Shown here piece after piece: positions 29,525 to 39,433 of a stretch of 64,000 bases of DNA; position 1 is the first letter of the stretch, and each line of letters opens with the position of its first letter. Location of the stretch: positions 186,001 to 250,000 of the forward strand of contig OW569348.1 in the NCBI GenBank assembly GCA_937625935.1, given 5' to 3'. Position numbers and translations under genes: made by a program. The DNA comes from Tetramitus jugosus. Its lineage: Eukaryota; Heterolobosea; Eutetramitea; Acrasida; Vahlkampfiidae. Below the pieces are notes generated by a model that saw only the letters and a list, made by a program, of their open reading frames with translations, made no database searches and had not been told where the DNA came from.

Positions 29525-29814
29525 TTTTGTTGTTTTGCGCAAATGTGTTGTTGTTCTGTGTGCGAGCTTTTTTTCAAGAGCGTGTGATTTTTCTTCTCGT
29601 CGCGATAAAAAATATTCCCGATTGAATTTTGTAAATTCAGAGATTGAGCGATCGTGAAATCGATTGAATGATTGAAGTGTGCATGTCGGAGAATGATCCC
29701 TACAGACAAAAAGCAAACAAAGAGACCAACCCAAGAGCAAGAGAACGAACACAAAACGTTGTATTTTTTTGTTTGAAGAATTGAAGAAAGACTGAGACTT
29801 ATTCGTTCATCACC

Positions 29815-32800
29815 ATGACAAATCCTACTCAATCACCATCATCATCATCCACTACGATATCATCAAAGAAGAGAAGTCGATGGGATGAGAGAGAACCGAC
29901 ATCTCCCACACAAGATGAATCACCTATACTCCGAATGGTGCACGCGTCATCATCCAACAATTTTCAACCACCTCAAAAAATGATCAAAAAGTCTGCTTGG
30001 GAACAACAGGCCGATGAAGACGATGTCGAAAGCATTTCCTATCATCACACTCCGTCATCATCAATATCACAACAACAACAACATCATCAACTGTCAACAA
30101 CACCAAAGACTCAATCGCAGAGCAAGTGGGACATGACTCCAGATCAATCAACAATCAAGACAGAGTTCAGCAAGACACCATCTACTGGTGTGAGTCGATG
30201 GGATCAAACTCCACAATTTGCTTCTGCAAGTCTAAAGACGAGCAGATGGGACGAGACTCCTCAACACACTACACCAAAGACATTGAGTCGATGGGATCAA
30301 ACTCCACAATTCAATGCTGCTTCTGCTGGAATGATGACACCACTTGGTAACTCTGCATCTGCTTTTGCACAAACACCAACAATTAATCAAATGACACAAA
30401 TGACACCAGAGGTCTACGCACAATTCAAGCTTGATCAGGAGATTGATGAAAGAAATAGGCCGTTGACTGATGAAGAATTGGATCAAATGCTACCCAGTGA
30501 GGGTTACATGGTATTGGATGTGCCAAAGGATTATCGACCCATTCGAAGCAATCGCTCAACAGTGGCCATTACTCCACTCGGTGGCACGACACCCTACTAC
30601 AATATTCCAGAGGAGCTCAAACATGAGAATTATGGTGTAAATACGACAATGGTCGGTCCTGATATGCCCGAGTTGAAGCCAGAGGACATGAAACACTTTG
30701 CAAAGCTATTGGAGGAAAAAGATGAGGATCAGATGACAGACTATGAAAGAAAGGAGAGAAAGATTATGACCCTGTTGCTCAAGGTTAAAAATGGAACACC
30801 TCACATGAGAAAGCAGGCATTGAGGTATATTACGGACAAGGCAAGAGAGTTGGGTGCTGAGGCACTCTTTAACCAGATATTGCCACTATTGATGTCTCCT
30901 ACGTTGGAGGATCAAGAACGTCATTTACTGGTCAAGGTCATTGATCGAATCTTGTTCAAGTTGGATGATTTGGTACGACCATATGTACACAAAATTTTAG
31001 TGGTGATTGAGCCGTTGTTGATCGATGAGGATTACTATGCAAGAATCGAGGGCAGAGAGATTATCTCTAATTTGGCAAAGGCTGCTGGTCTGGCCACCAT
31101 GATCTCCAATATGAGACCTGATATCGATAATGCAGATGAATATGTTAGAAACACGACAGCCAGAGCATTTGCTGTTGTGGCATCGGCATTAGGCATTCCT
31201 TCTCTCATTCCTTTCTTGAAGGCTGTTTGCTTGAGTAAGAAATCATGGCAAGCGAGACATACTGGCATCAAGGTGGTTCAACAAATTGCAATTTTGATGG
31301 GTTGTGCCATCTTGCCTCATTTGAAACAACTCGTTTCAGTTGTGGAGCATGGGCTAGAGGATAACGAGCCTAAGGTGAAAACCATCACCGCTCTTGCAAT
31401 TGCTGCATTAGCTGAAGCCGCAGCACCATATGGTATCGAGTCATTTGACAATGTGTTGAGACCATTGTGGATTGGATTGAAGAAGCACAAGACAAAAACT
31501 CTTGCTGCTTTCTTGAAAGCTGTTGGATACATTATTCCTTTGATGGATGCAGAAAATGCAAATCGTTACACTAAAAACATTATGGACACTGTTATTCTCC
31601 AGTTCAGCACACATGATGACGAAATGAAAAAGATTGTGCTCAAGGTTGTCAAGCAATGTGTATCAACTGAGGGTGTCGAGCCAGAATATGTTCGAACAAA
31701 AATTCTACCAAAGTACTTCGAAAGCTTTTGGGTTCGAAATATGGCTCTCGACAGAAGAAATTACAAGCAGTTAGTGGAGACCACTGTGGAGCTCGCAAAC
31801 AGTGTTGGAGCAAGTGAAATTATTGGACGATTAGTTTTGTTTATGAAAGACGAGCTGGAGCAATTTAGAAGAATGGTGATGGAGACTATTAATAATATTA
31901 TTGCTGCGTTGGGAACTTCTGATATTGATGAGAGATTGGAGGCTCAGTTAATTGATGGTGCTCTGTATGCATTCTGCGAACAATCCCCTGATGATAATCC
32001 TGTTGTACTTAATGGATTTGCCGTGATTGCAAAGTCTTTCGGACGTCGAATGAAGCCATATTTGCCAACGATTGCCGCTCAGATGAAGTTGCGATTGACA
32101 AACAAATCTGCTAAAGTTAGGCAGCAATCTGCCGATTTGATCAATCGAATTGCAGAGGTTATGAAGCTGTGTGATGAGGAAAAGATGCTTGGAGTACTTG
32201 GGATGGTGCTGAATGAATATTTAGGAGAAGAGTATCCTGAGGTACTTGGCTCCATCCTAGGTGGGCTCAAGGCTATAGTCAGTGTGATAGGAATGGAGGA
32301 GATGACTCCTCCAATCGGAGACCTACTTCCTCGCTTGTTCCCCATTTTAAAGAACAGACATGAAAAGGTGCAGGAGAATTGTATTGAATTAGTTGGTCGT
32401 ATTGCTGATCGAGGTGCTAACTTTGTCTCTCCAAAGGAATGGATGAGAGTTTGCTTTGAACTACTCGAGCTGCTGAAAGCTCACAAGAAGGCAATTAGAC
32501 GTGCTGCTGTGAGTACATTTGGATACATTGCGAAGGCAGTTAGTCCTGCAGATGTTTTGGCAACTCTATTGCAAAATCTGAGAGTTCAGGAGCGTCAGAA
32601 TCGTGTTTGCACCACAGTTGCTATTGCAATCGTGGCTGAGACCTGTGCTCCCTTTGCAGTTCTTCCCGCTCTCATGAATGAATATCGTGTACCTGAACTG
32701 AATGTACAGAATGGTGTCCTCAAGTCCCTCTCTTTCCTATTTGAGTATATCGGAGACATGGGAAAGGATTATATTTATGCTGTAACATCTCTTCTGGAAG

Positions 32801-33192
32801 ATGCCCTCATGGATAGAGACTTGGTGCACAGACAAACTGCATGTTCCGTAGTGAAACATATGGCCTTAGGTGTCTGGGGATTGAACTGTGAAGACGCTCT
32901 TTTGCATTTACTCAACTTTATCTGGCCAAATATTTTCGAAACCTCCCCTCATGTGATCAATGCTGTCATGGAGGCTATTGAAGCGCTGCGTGTCGCTCTA
33001 GGTCCAACCGTTATTTTGCAGTACACATTGCAGGGTCTGTTCCATCCTGCCAGAAAAGTGAGAAATTCTTACTGGAAAGTGTACAATAACTTGTATATTG
33101 GTGCTCAGGATGCATTGGTAGCAGCATATCCTATTCTGCCTGATGACGAGCATAACACATACTCACGACCTGAGCTCGAAATGTTCTTGTAA
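29815..33192 (+). CDS. SF3B1: Splicing factor 3B subunit 1 (SF3b155)
   Basis: 1125-aa homologue of SF3B1, the HEAT-repeat core of the SF3b complex in U2 snRNP that clamps the branch-point helix. The C-terminal ~800 residues are highly conserved, e.g. [48 protein letters not shown] and [14 protein letters not shown]. The N-terminal region is shorter than in humans (1304 aa) but keeps several SRWD(E/Q)TPQ repeats, the RWD/TP motifs phosphorylated and bound by partners in animals. The lysine matching human Lys700 (in the [11 protein letters not shown] segment) is retained. Its presence fits a genome with real spliceosomal introns. Confidence 0.97.
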   Translation: MTNPTQSPSSSSTTISSKKRSRWDEREPTSPTQDESPILRMVHASSSNNFQPPQKMIKKSAWEQQADEDDVESISYHHTPSSSISQQQQHHQLSTTPKTQSQSKWDMTPDQSTIKTEFSKTPSTGVSRWDQTPQFASASLKTSRWDETPQHTTPKTLSRWDQTPQFNAASAGMMTPLGNSASAFAQTPTINQMTQMTPEVYAQFKLDQEIDERNRPLTDEELDQMLPSEGYMVLDVPKDYRPIRSNRSTVAITPLGGTTPYYNIPEELKHENYGVNTTMVGPDMPELKPEDMKHFAKLLEEKDEDQMTDYERKERKIMTLLLKVKNGTPHMRKQALRYITDKARELGAEALFNQILPLLMSPTLEDQERHLLVKVIDRILFKLDDLVRPYVHKILVVIEPLLIDEDYYARIEGREIISNLAKAAGLATMISNMRPDIDNADEYVRNTTARAFAVVASALGIPSLIPFLKAVCLSKKSWQARHTGIKVVQQIAILMGCAILPHLKQLVSVVEHGLEDNEPKVKTITALAIAALAEAAAPYGIESFDNVLRPLWIGLKKHKTKTLAAFLKAVGYIIPLMDAENANRYTKNIMDTVILQFSTHDDEMKKIVLKVVKQCVSTEGVEPEYVRTKILPKYFESFWVRNMALDRRNYKQLVETTVELANSVGASEIIGRLVLFMKDELEQFRRMVMETINNIIAALGTSDIDERLEAQLIDGALYAFCEQSPDDNPVVLNGFAVIAKSFGRRMKPYLPTIAAQMKLRLTNKSAKVRQQSADLINRIAEVMKLCDEEKMLGVLGMVLNEYLGEEYPEVLGSILGGLKAIVSVIGMEEMTPPIGDLLPRLFPILKNRHEKVQENCIELVGRIADRGANFVSPKEWMRVCFELLELLKAHKKAIRRAAVSTFGYIAKAVSPADVLATLLQNLRVQERQNRVCTTVAIAIVAETCAPFAVLPALMNEYRVPELNVQNGVLKSLSFLFEYIGDMGKDYIYAVTSLLEDALMDRDLVHRQTACSVVKHMALGVWGLNCEDALLHLLNFIWPNIFETSPHVINAVMEAIEALRVALGPTVILQYTLQGLFHPARKVRNSYWKVYNNLYIGAQDALVAAYPILPDDEHNTYSRPELEMFL

Positions 33193-33319
33193 ATTACACA
33201 CAACGGTTTCCATCCATGTTCGCCCTTGCAAGTTCCATCCAAGTCTTATTTATTCCTTGTGGAACTCGGTTCCTGCACAACAAAAACAAAACAAAACACT
33301 TCAAGAAGTAAAATTACCT

Positions 33320-33688
33320 ATGCCTCTTATGGGATCACTAGCCAGAGCAGGCAAGAATAAGAGCCAAACCCCTTTTGTGCCTAAGACTAGCGAAAAGGAG
33401 AACCAACACAAAAAAGCAAAGCTCAGAAAAAAGTATAACGTCGAGGTGAAGAGCCATTGCACTGGAGATGATATGAGTAAGTTGCAATCGAGATCTGGTC
33501 TCACGCACAAGGATGTGGAGAGGCAGTTGTTTATCAGAGAGAAGCGGATATGGTACGAAGCAAAACAGAGATCAAGGTGGGACTATCCTTCTGAAGATTC
33601 GAATACCAAGAAACCACACAAGAAAGACAGGCAGACAATTGATGAATTTTATTATCAGGAAATGTTCGGCGGAGATGTGGAATTATAA
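33320..33688 (+). CDS. eS30-like protein with unrelated C-terminal tail
   Basis: 122 aa from the ATG at 33320 (or 33329). GSLARAGKNKSQTPFVPK followed by a basic KKAKLRKKYN segment matches the order of ribosomal protein eS30 (GSLARAGK-x-x-x-QTPKV, then the RAKRRMQYNRR block). No ubiquitin-like FUBI domain precedes it. Instead of ending soon after, the protein continues for ~75 residues with a charged helical tail (RSGLTHKDVERQLFIREKR ... IDEFYYQEMF) that I do not recognise. It could be the genuine eS30 with an extension or a divergent paralogue with another role. It lies 127 bp after SF3B1. Confidence 0.6.
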   Translation: MPLMGSLARAGKNKSQTPFVPKTSEKENQHKKAKLRKKYNVEVKSHCTGDDMSKLQSRSGLTHKDVERQLFIREKRIWYEAKQRSRWDYPSEDSNTKKPHKKDRQTIDEFYYQEMFGGDVEL

Positions 33689-34059
33689 GCTCCACCATCA
33701 TTATCAAGGCAACTTCAATTGGGTGCGACCACCACCTTCATGCTCAATGTTATGACACCTTTAGATATTTCCAACCTGAAAACATTTTAATCGTAAATTA
33801 AAATTAGAACAACCTCTGAGCACAAACAAAAAATTTGACCAAAATATCAATCCATCAACATCCACTACGATTTGAAACCACAAACACAAAAAACGACCCA
33901 ATCGCCAAGGGTCAGAGCAAACAAATGAAGGCTGTCACCACATGTTCAAAAGACGATGGAAGAAAACCGGTGGTGATCTGAAAAGAAGAGTGCGATGACA
34001 CCGATAAACGTGCAGTATGGCAAGCGAAGAAAAACACACCGCTGCCAAACGAGGTTAAA
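33689..34059. other. Intergenic region, nothing recognised
   Basis: About 370 bp of AT-rich sequence up to the left target-site duplication. No supported ORF or RNA; some snoRNA-like short boxes were looked at and did not hold up. Confidence 0.4.
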
Positions 34060-34075
34060 ACAATTAGTCCGAATC
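34060..34075. repeat. Left target-site duplication (16 bp)
   Basis: ACAATTAGTCCGAATC, an exact copy of 35410-35425. It directly abuts the poly(T) run and marks the 3' (poly-A) junction of the inserted element. Confidence 0.93.
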
Positions 34076-34105
34076 TTTTTTTTTTTTTTTTTTAATACAA
34101 CAAAT

Positions 34106-34172
34106 GGTGCTCACGCACCACGTTGCGGAACTTTTATTTTTCTTTTGCGTGAGAGCAGGCTTGCCTGCTCTC
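34106..34172 (-). other. 3' hairpins of the inserted element
   Basis: On the minus strand, GAGAGCAGG-CAAG-CCTGCTCTC (9-bp stem, 34151-34172) is followed by GGTGC-GTGA-GCACC (5-bp stem with a GNRA-type loop, 34106-34119), about 12 nt before the poly(A). Such 3'-end structures are recognised by reverse transcriptases of some LINE/SINE pairs; that role here is inferred. Confidence 0.65.
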
Positions 34173-34216
34173 AATTGTCTAACATGATGTGGTGCTTGCC
34201 CAGTGGAGTGGCAGGC

Positions 34217-34819
34217 CTACGCAACAGGATTCATTCTCTTCTTGGAATGTTGTTTTGATCCCTTCTTCAGGGACTCGTTGCGAGGGCCTCCACTACCATC
34301 TGGAGCACCACTGGTGAGGTCAGATGGCTCCGTAGTCCTAGCCAGTTGGTAGGACCTACGGAGAGCACCTGACTTGATACTGGCCAACCTGGCCGGGATC
34401 TTGTTAGCAGCAGTGTCACCAACGGTGACGCGTGCTGATCGTTTCTTGTGTTCGTTGAGTTGGGGACTCTGTAACTCACAGTCGGGGTTACTGAGATCCA
34501 ACTCAACTGGATCTTCTTCGGTGGTTGTGCTTCTTGCACGGTCCACCATGATTGCTCGGGCAGCAATCTCTTTCTTGACTTTCTTGAACACCTCGGAGGT
34601 GTTCAGTACTAGTTCGAGGATTGCTCTGTTACGAGCATCCTCATCAATGGTGTTGTTGGTTGGCTCTTGGGTGACCGTAGTTGGAGTGGCGGGATGGGAC
34701 TCCGGCATGATCGACTCCCAATCATCGGTCGTAGACGGAGTCGAAGGTTCGAATTCGGAGATTCGCTCCGGCGTCCTTGGAGACGGGGATGCGAGGGGAA
34801 TCCGGTTGACGGAAGCCAT
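34217..34819 (-). CDS. Second ORF of the inserted element, unknown
   Basis: From the ATG at 34819 this ORF gives 200 aa. It begins with a Pro/Ser/Thr-rich segment (IPLASPSPRTPERISEF), then has a helical centre (about residues 65-95) and a basic C-terminus rich in Ser/Lys. It overlaps the 3' end of the first ORF by ~98 nt in the +1 frame. It could be a separate protein or the continuation of the first ORF through a frameshift. I recognise no domain; there is no reverse transcriptase or endonuclease motif. Confidence 0.5.
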   Translation of the reverse strand: MASVNRIPLASPSPRTPERISEFEPSTPSTTDDWESIMPESHPATPTTVTQEPTNNTIDEDARNRAILELVLNTSEVFKKVKKEIAARAIMVDRARSTTTEEDPVELDLSNPDCELQSPQLNEHKKRSARVTVGDTAANKIPARLASIKSGALRRSYQLARTTEPSDLTSGAPDGSGGPRNESLKKGSKQHSKKRMNPVA

Positions 34820-35400
34820 ATCTTTTAACACACCTCTTGCTGACAGCCTTGACAGGATCACGTGGGCGTGGAAGGAAGCGCTTTGCTTCCACCTCCACTG
34901 GCATGGATTGAACGTTTCGAAGCAAAGCTTCGGCATACGTTTCGGACTCCATCACAACAAAGGCGGTGTCGTGCTTCTTGAGCACGTTCTTGACCTTTGT
35001 TGCGCCAAGCATGGCCTTGATGTCGTCCTCCGTCTTACCTTTTACACCGTGGAGGACGACCTTCTTGGCACAATCTACATTGTGCTTGAGTGCTGCCTTG
35101 CAGCCACTCATCTTCTTGTTGCGGTTGAAGGATTCAACAAATGGGTAGATGTTGTCATCAACAACAGTTACCCACGCAACAAACCTCTTGGGGCCCTTCT
35201 TGATGACTTGAACCCTGGTGAGCAAATCACCAAAATCCAAGCCAATCTTCTTGGCCAAGGCAGCCTTGGGAGAGTCATCACACTTTCCTGTGATGATGAC
35301 CTCCTTGCTGCTTGGTGCAGTTCCTCTTGGTGCTGTGGTCCACACAGCATAGCGTGGATTCTCATACTCACGAACAACAGGGGTGTGTTCGTTTTTTCAT
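34722..35400 (-). pseudogene. ORF1-like protein with RRM-type segment, frameshifted near start
   Basis: The frame is open from about 35388 to 34722 without an in-frame ATG at its head. An ATG at 35400, nine bases into the element, is offset by one base because of a run of six A's directly after it, so this copy looks frameshifted at its third codon (or the run is mis-sequenced). The product has a segment reading KKVVLHGVKG ... DTAFVVMES (about the middle third) that resembles the two core strands of an RRM, as found in ORF1 proteins of many LINEs. The flanking parts are basic, fitting RNA binding. Inference, not a confirmed family match. Confidence 0.5.
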
Positions 35401-35409
35401 CGGCGTTTT

Positions 35410-35425
35410 ACAATTAGTCCGAATC
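35410..35425. repeat. Right target-site duplication (16 bp)
   Basis: Exact copy of 34060-34075. It marks the 5' junction of the element, 30 bp (inner edge) to 46 bp (outer edge) upstream of the tRNA-Lys gene. Confidence 0.93.
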
Positions 35426-35455
35426 GATTTGTGCTATTTTGAGAATGGATATGTA

Positions 35456-35528
35456 GCCCGTCTAGCTCAGTCGGTAGAGCGCAAGGCTCTTAACCTTGTG
35501 GTCGAGGGTTCGAGCCCCTCGGTGGGCG
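35456..35528 (+). tRNA. tRNA-Lys (CUU)
   Basis: 73-nt intron-less tRNA. The acceptor GCCCGTC pairs with GGTGGGC (G-U allowed), discriminator G. The D-arm is AGCTCAGTCGGTAGAGC. The anticodon arm is CAAGG-CTCTTAA-CCTTG with anticodon CTT, and the T-arm is GAGGG-TTCGAGC-CCCTC. No CCA is encoded. A TTTT terminator for RNA polymerase III follows at 35534-35537. The inserted retroelement lies immediately upstream. Confidence 0.97.
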
Positions 35529-35648
35529 ATCACTTTTAGCTCTTTCCCGACCGGACCAAGAGAACCTTTTTTCCTTCTTTCCGATTTCGAACAGGACGAA
35601 TAGCAAGAACAAAAATTTCAAATCAAATAAACAACAACAAGGGAAGTC

Positions 35649-38600
35649 ATGAGTGACAACTTATTTGCCAATAGCAGCAGCAACAACGACGGAGATGATC
35701 TGTTTGGTGACAACAACAGTGACTTTTCCTCCATCATTAGCTCTCCTTTCGATGAAGATCCGAACAACAACAATCATCAAGAACAAGAATCATCAACAAC
35801 CAATGATGAATCAGCAGCAGTCAATGATGAATCAATCATGTTGAATCAATGGAACAACACTTCTTCTGATCATGGTCATTCCTCACCATCATCATCATCA
35901 TCATCACATTCTTCCTCTCCTGCTTCTTCCTTGTCACCATCACACAATCAACAACAGGAGAAGCAATCAGCAGCAGCAACAGTAGTTGTCAAAGAAGAAG
36001 AAGAGGAAGACTTGTTTGGTAACTCTGGTTCCTCCAATTTTGCTGATGAGTTTGGCAGTGTCGATGACAATCCATTCTTGAAAGAGTTGGGTCAACAGCA
36101 GCAACAGCTACCACAACCACCACCACCACAAGATTTTTCATCTTCTGTTGGTCATGGTGCAGTGAGTGAACAAAACTGGTTTCATCAAGTGCCACATGCA
36201 TCACAACCACCACCACCATCATCATCATCCATCATGGATCAACACTACAATAATGATCCGTATCAGCAACAACAACATCAGCAACAGGCACAGCAAAATG
36301 TTGATTACATGCAATCACCTCCATCATCATCATCAACAGTGGATCCAATGATGGCAATGATGATGCACAATAAGCCACCACAGCAGATCCAAGTTGAGAA
36401 TCAACCATTGTTAATGAACCCAAAGATTCATCAACACACGGCTTCAGTCATGACTTCCTCTCCACTTGTTGTTTCACCACCAGTTGATCAATCATTCCCA
36501 CTTCAACAACAACAACAGCAACAACAGCAGAATCATACTACTAATCAATGGAATAATGGACCATCATCTACTACCACCACCACTGCAGCAGCAGCAGCAA
36601 CATTTCCACCACAACAAACAACACCATTGTATGGAGGACAACCACAGCAGCAGCAACAACAACACTCAATGATGATGATGATGAATCCACGACAACATTC
36701 ACAATATCATCAAACACCAAGCATGATGTACACTGGAGGTTCTCAATCTGCTGCTACCATGGTCAATCAATCACCATTCCATCCGATTCCATCTCATTCG
36801 CCTGTAATGATGATGAATCCACAACAACAGCATCAGCAGCATCAACAGCATCAACAGCATCAACAGCATCAGCAGACACCATCATCGTCTCAGCCATCCT
36901 CTGCATCGTCTTCACCTGCTCCATGGCAACAACAACAAGCACAGCAACAAGGTGGACCACCACCAATGAATCAACAACATTGGTCTGCTTCTTCACCACA
37001 ACCAAACAATGCTTATCAACAGCAGCAACAACCACCGTATGATCATTCCTATCAACAACATCAGAATAATCAATTCAATCAACAACCACCACCACAGCAT
37101 CGAGGTTCACCATGGCAACAACAACAGCAACAACAACAACCACCACACAGACAACCAACACCTACTCAAGGTTGGGCTCAAGAACAGCAACAACAACCAC
37201 CTCAGTCACAGTGGAATCAACAACACCCATCTCAGTGGCCCCAACAACAGAGGCAATCACCATCACCTGCTCATTACCAGCAGCAGCAGCAACAATCGCA
37301 GTGGAATCAACAACCACCACGAATGTATGGTGGTCAACATTGGAATCAACAGCAACAACAACAACCACCAATGAACGGTGGTGGTTTTGGACAACATCAG
37401 CAACAAGTTCATCAAGGAATGCAATACTTTAAGCCACCTCCTGCTTTGCCCATCTTCTCATTTGGCTTTGGAAAAACAGCATTCATCAGTGCCAATTCAA
37501 CTCAAGTCACAGTGTTCAATGGTCTCAATGGAATCGTGTCAAACAACAGACCAGAAATTGTTGCTGCGTTGGATATCGAAGATCAGAACTCGAAGCAGAA
37601 TTATCTTGATTTCACGCTCAATACTTTGCTGAGCCATGCTTCAAGAGAGCAGTGGGAGTTGTGGCAAGTCGTTCAAATGATGGCCAAGTACGGCAATGAT
37701 AAGAATTTGCTTAGAGAACAAGTTTGTCAATTCTTGTTGTCATTTAGTTCTCAGGAACCGTTGCAATCGCCTCAGGTGCAAGTAGCGTACAATGAAGCGC
37801 TCATTCTACCATTTTTGCAATCAGGAAATGTGAGAGGAGCGATCGATGAGGCAATGAATCGAGGAATGTATGCAATCGCATTGTTGCTTGCCCAAGGATG
37901 GCCAGAACTCAACATGCAACAGCAAGTTATGCAAGCAGTGGCTAACAGCACAGCTCCTGTTCTGGGTTCACTATTAGGCCTTTCCAGCAATAATACTGGA
38001 AAGGATTGGAGAAGAACTGTAGCTTTAATTTTGAAGAATCAATGTCAATCCAATGGGATTGGTGTTATTCAGAGCATTGGAGATAACTTTTGGAAAGATC
38101 AAAGAAATGTGTACAGCGCTCATTTGTGCTACATCGCCTGTGGACTTCTCTCTGCTGACAACGAAGTGTTATTGAATCGAGTTGTTCTGTTGGGAGGTGA
38201 TCACAAGCGTAATTTGAAGGGATTCTTTAACAAGGAGACAATTGAACGCAGTTTGTTTATTCCAGAGATTACAGCATCACAGAAATTCCAACCTTTCAAG
38301 TTAGTCTATGCTCTTCACTTAGTATCACAGTGTGGTAACTACGCTTTGGCTCAAAAGTACTTGAACTCCATACCGAAGGCCAACTACAATGCTCAATTCC
38401 AATATCAATTGGATGTGCTTTCCCAGAGATTAAGAGATGTTTTGGGCAAGAGTTCTGGAGGATTCTTTAATAAGGCTGGTGGAGGTGGTGTCACAAACTG
38501 GTTGTTTAAGAGTTTTGAAAACTTGATCCATGGTGACGAGAGTCCTCAAAGCGCGCCACAGGCTGTTCAAAGACAATCCCAAGCACTATCTCAAACTCCT

Positions 38601-39260
38601 GTTGTTGCTCAAACTCCTGACCGCACACTCTCCACTCCACCCGTGACTCAAGCACCAAAGGAGCAACCTCAACCATCGACCAAAAACACATCCCACAAAA
38701 AAACAGGTAGTGGTTGGTTCACATCTCTCTTGGGAGGGGCAGCAAAGAAGAAGAATGAGGTTAACTTTGGTTCTGATAATGAGCTTGAATATTGTCCAAT
38801 TAGAAAGAAGTGGGTCTCCAAGGGTATGGCTGGCAATGTATCTGCTGAAGAATTAGAAAAGGAGAGAAAGGCAATGGCACCACCTGAAATTCCACAGATG
38901 GACTTTTTGAACACCTCAGGGCCTAGCATATCTAGACGAGGCGGTCACTTGGACTTGTTTAACACAAATGCACCACCAACCTCATCTGCCTCTCCAATCA
39001 CAAGTATGTTTCCTCAGAGTACCAGTGGTGGTCCACCTCCACTTTCACGCCCTCCAACAAGCTTCTTTGTACCATCATCTTCTGGTGCCCCTCCTCTCAC
39101 TCCAATGCAACCAACATTTGTTCCGAACCAAGATAGTGGTGCCCCAAGCTATTCACCACCAATGGCCACTTCACTGGGTCATCGTTCTCAATCTGTTCCA
39201 GTGGGTCCTCCATCCACTGACTCTGGGCCGCCACATAGAATCAGTACACCTCTCAACTAA
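35649..39260 (+). CDS. SEC16: Sec16, COPII scaffold at ER exit sites
   Basis: 1203-aa Sec16 homologue. The first ~595 residues are intrinsically disordered: Gln/Pro/Ser/His repeats encoded by CAA/CAG/CCA tracts with short acidic DLFG-type motifs. The Sec16 central conserved domain starts near residue 598 (PPALPIFSFGFGKTAFI), followed by the ACE1 alpha-solenoid (e.g. LPFLQSGNVRGAIDEAMNRGMYAIALLLAQGW) to about residue 940. The C-terminus carries the conserved SGWFTSLLGG...YCPIRKKWV motif (about residues 1025-1062). It organises COPII assembly by binding Sec13 and Sec23/24; SEC24 itself lies 7 kb downstream. Confidence 0.93.
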   Translation: MSDNLFANSSSNNDGDDLFGDNNSDFSSIISSPFDEDPNNNNHQEQESSTTNDESAAVNDESIMLNQWNNTSSDHGHSSPSSSSSSHSSSPASSLSPSHNQQQEKQSAAATVVVKEEEEEDLFGNSGSSNFADEFGSVDDNPFLKELGQQQQQLPQPPPPQDFSSSVGHGAVSEQNWFHQVPHASQPPPPSSSSIMDQHYNNDPYQQQQHQQQAQQNVDYMQSPPSSSSTVDPMMAMMMHNKPPQQIQVENQPLLMNPKIHQHTASVMTSSPLVVSPPVDQSFPLQQQQQQQQQNHTTNQWNNGPSSTTTTTAAAAATFPPQQTTPLYGGQPQQQQQQHSMMMMMNPRQHSQYHQTPSMMYTGGSQSAATMVNQSPFHPIPSHSPVMMMNPQQQHQQHQQHQQHQQHQQTPSSSQPSSASSSPAPWQQQQAQQQGGPPPMNQQHWSASSPQPNNAYQQQQQPPYDHSYQQHQNNQFNQQPPPQHRGSPWQQQQQQQQPPHRQPTPTQGWAQEQQQQPPQSQWNQQHPSQWPQQQRQSPSPAHYQQQQQQSQWNQQPPRMYGGQHWNQQQQQQPPMNGGGFGQHQQQVHQGMQYFKPPPALPIFSFGFGKTAFISANSTQVTVFNGLNGIVSNNRPEIVAALDIEDQNSKQNYLDFTLNTLLSHASREQWELWQVVQMMAKYGNDKNLLREQVCQFLLSFSSQEPLQSPQVQVAYNEALILPFLQSGNVRGAIDEAMNRGMYAIALLLAQGWPELNMQQQVMQAVANSTAPVLGSLLGLSSNNTGKDWRRTVALILKNQCQSNGIGVIQSIGDNFWKDQRNVYSAHLCYIACGLLSADNEVLLNRVVLLGGDHKRNLKGFFNKETIERSLFIPEITASQKFQPFKLVYALHLVSQCGNYALAQKYLNSIPKANYNAQFQYQLDVLSQRLRDVLGKSSGGFFNKAGGGGVTNWLFKSFENLIHGDESPQSAPQAVQRQSQALSQTPVVAQTPDRTLSTPPVTQAPKEQPQPSTKNTSHKKTGSGWFTSLLGGAAKKKNEVNFGSDNELEYCPIRKKWVSKGMAGNVSAEELEKERKAMAPPEIPQMDFLNTSGPSISRRGGHLDLFNTNAPPTSSASPITSMFPQSTSGGPPPLSRPPTSFFVPSSSGAPPLTPMQPTFVPNQDSGAPSYSPPMATSLGHRSQSVPVGPPSTDSGPPHRISTPLN

Positions 39261-39433
39261 CTTGTGTACAACATATAATACAATACAATAAGAAGAAGAA
39301 GTTAAATTACACGAAATAAAGCAAATTAGTGTATTCAGAGGGGGTCTATTATGCAAAAGATCGCTTTCGATTGCCGCCAAACTTTTGGGTCTACTGAAGA
39401 AACGCACAAGGAATTGAGAGAATCGAACTGAGC

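Larger units (their letters stand above)
34076..35409 (-). mobile_element. Retrotransposed element (LINE-like, non-autonomous) upstream of tRNA-Lys
   Basis: A 1.33-kb insertion flanked by perfect 16-bp direct repeats. Read on the minus strand it ends in an 18-nt poly(A) tail (T run 34076-34093), the hallmark of target-primed reverse transcription. Its base composition is visibly more GC-rich than the flanks, and its ORFs lack the local Q/N-rich style. It encodes two overlapping ORFs in different frames but no reverse transcriptase, so mobilisation would need enzymes supplied in trans; a processed retrocopy of a cellular mRNA is the main alternative. Just before the poly(A) are two hairpins (34106-34119 and 34151-34172). 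The target site is 46 bp upstream of the tRNA-Lys 5' end. Confidence 0.85.

Noticed and set aside
33900-34058. Box C/D-like ATGACACC and CTGA words
   Set aside because: The C box does not match RUGAUGA and no terminal stem brings the boxes together.
34374-35417. Long + strand ORF (347 codons) through the inserted element
   Set aside because: It is antisense to the poly(A)-defined sense strand, has no family likeness and reads as a shadow of the two minus-strand ORFs.
36840-36880. Tandem CATCAACAG/CAGCAT repeats as a CRISPR-like or satellite array
   Set aside because: They are in-frame Gln/His codons inside Sec16 with no spacers; simple coding microsatellites.
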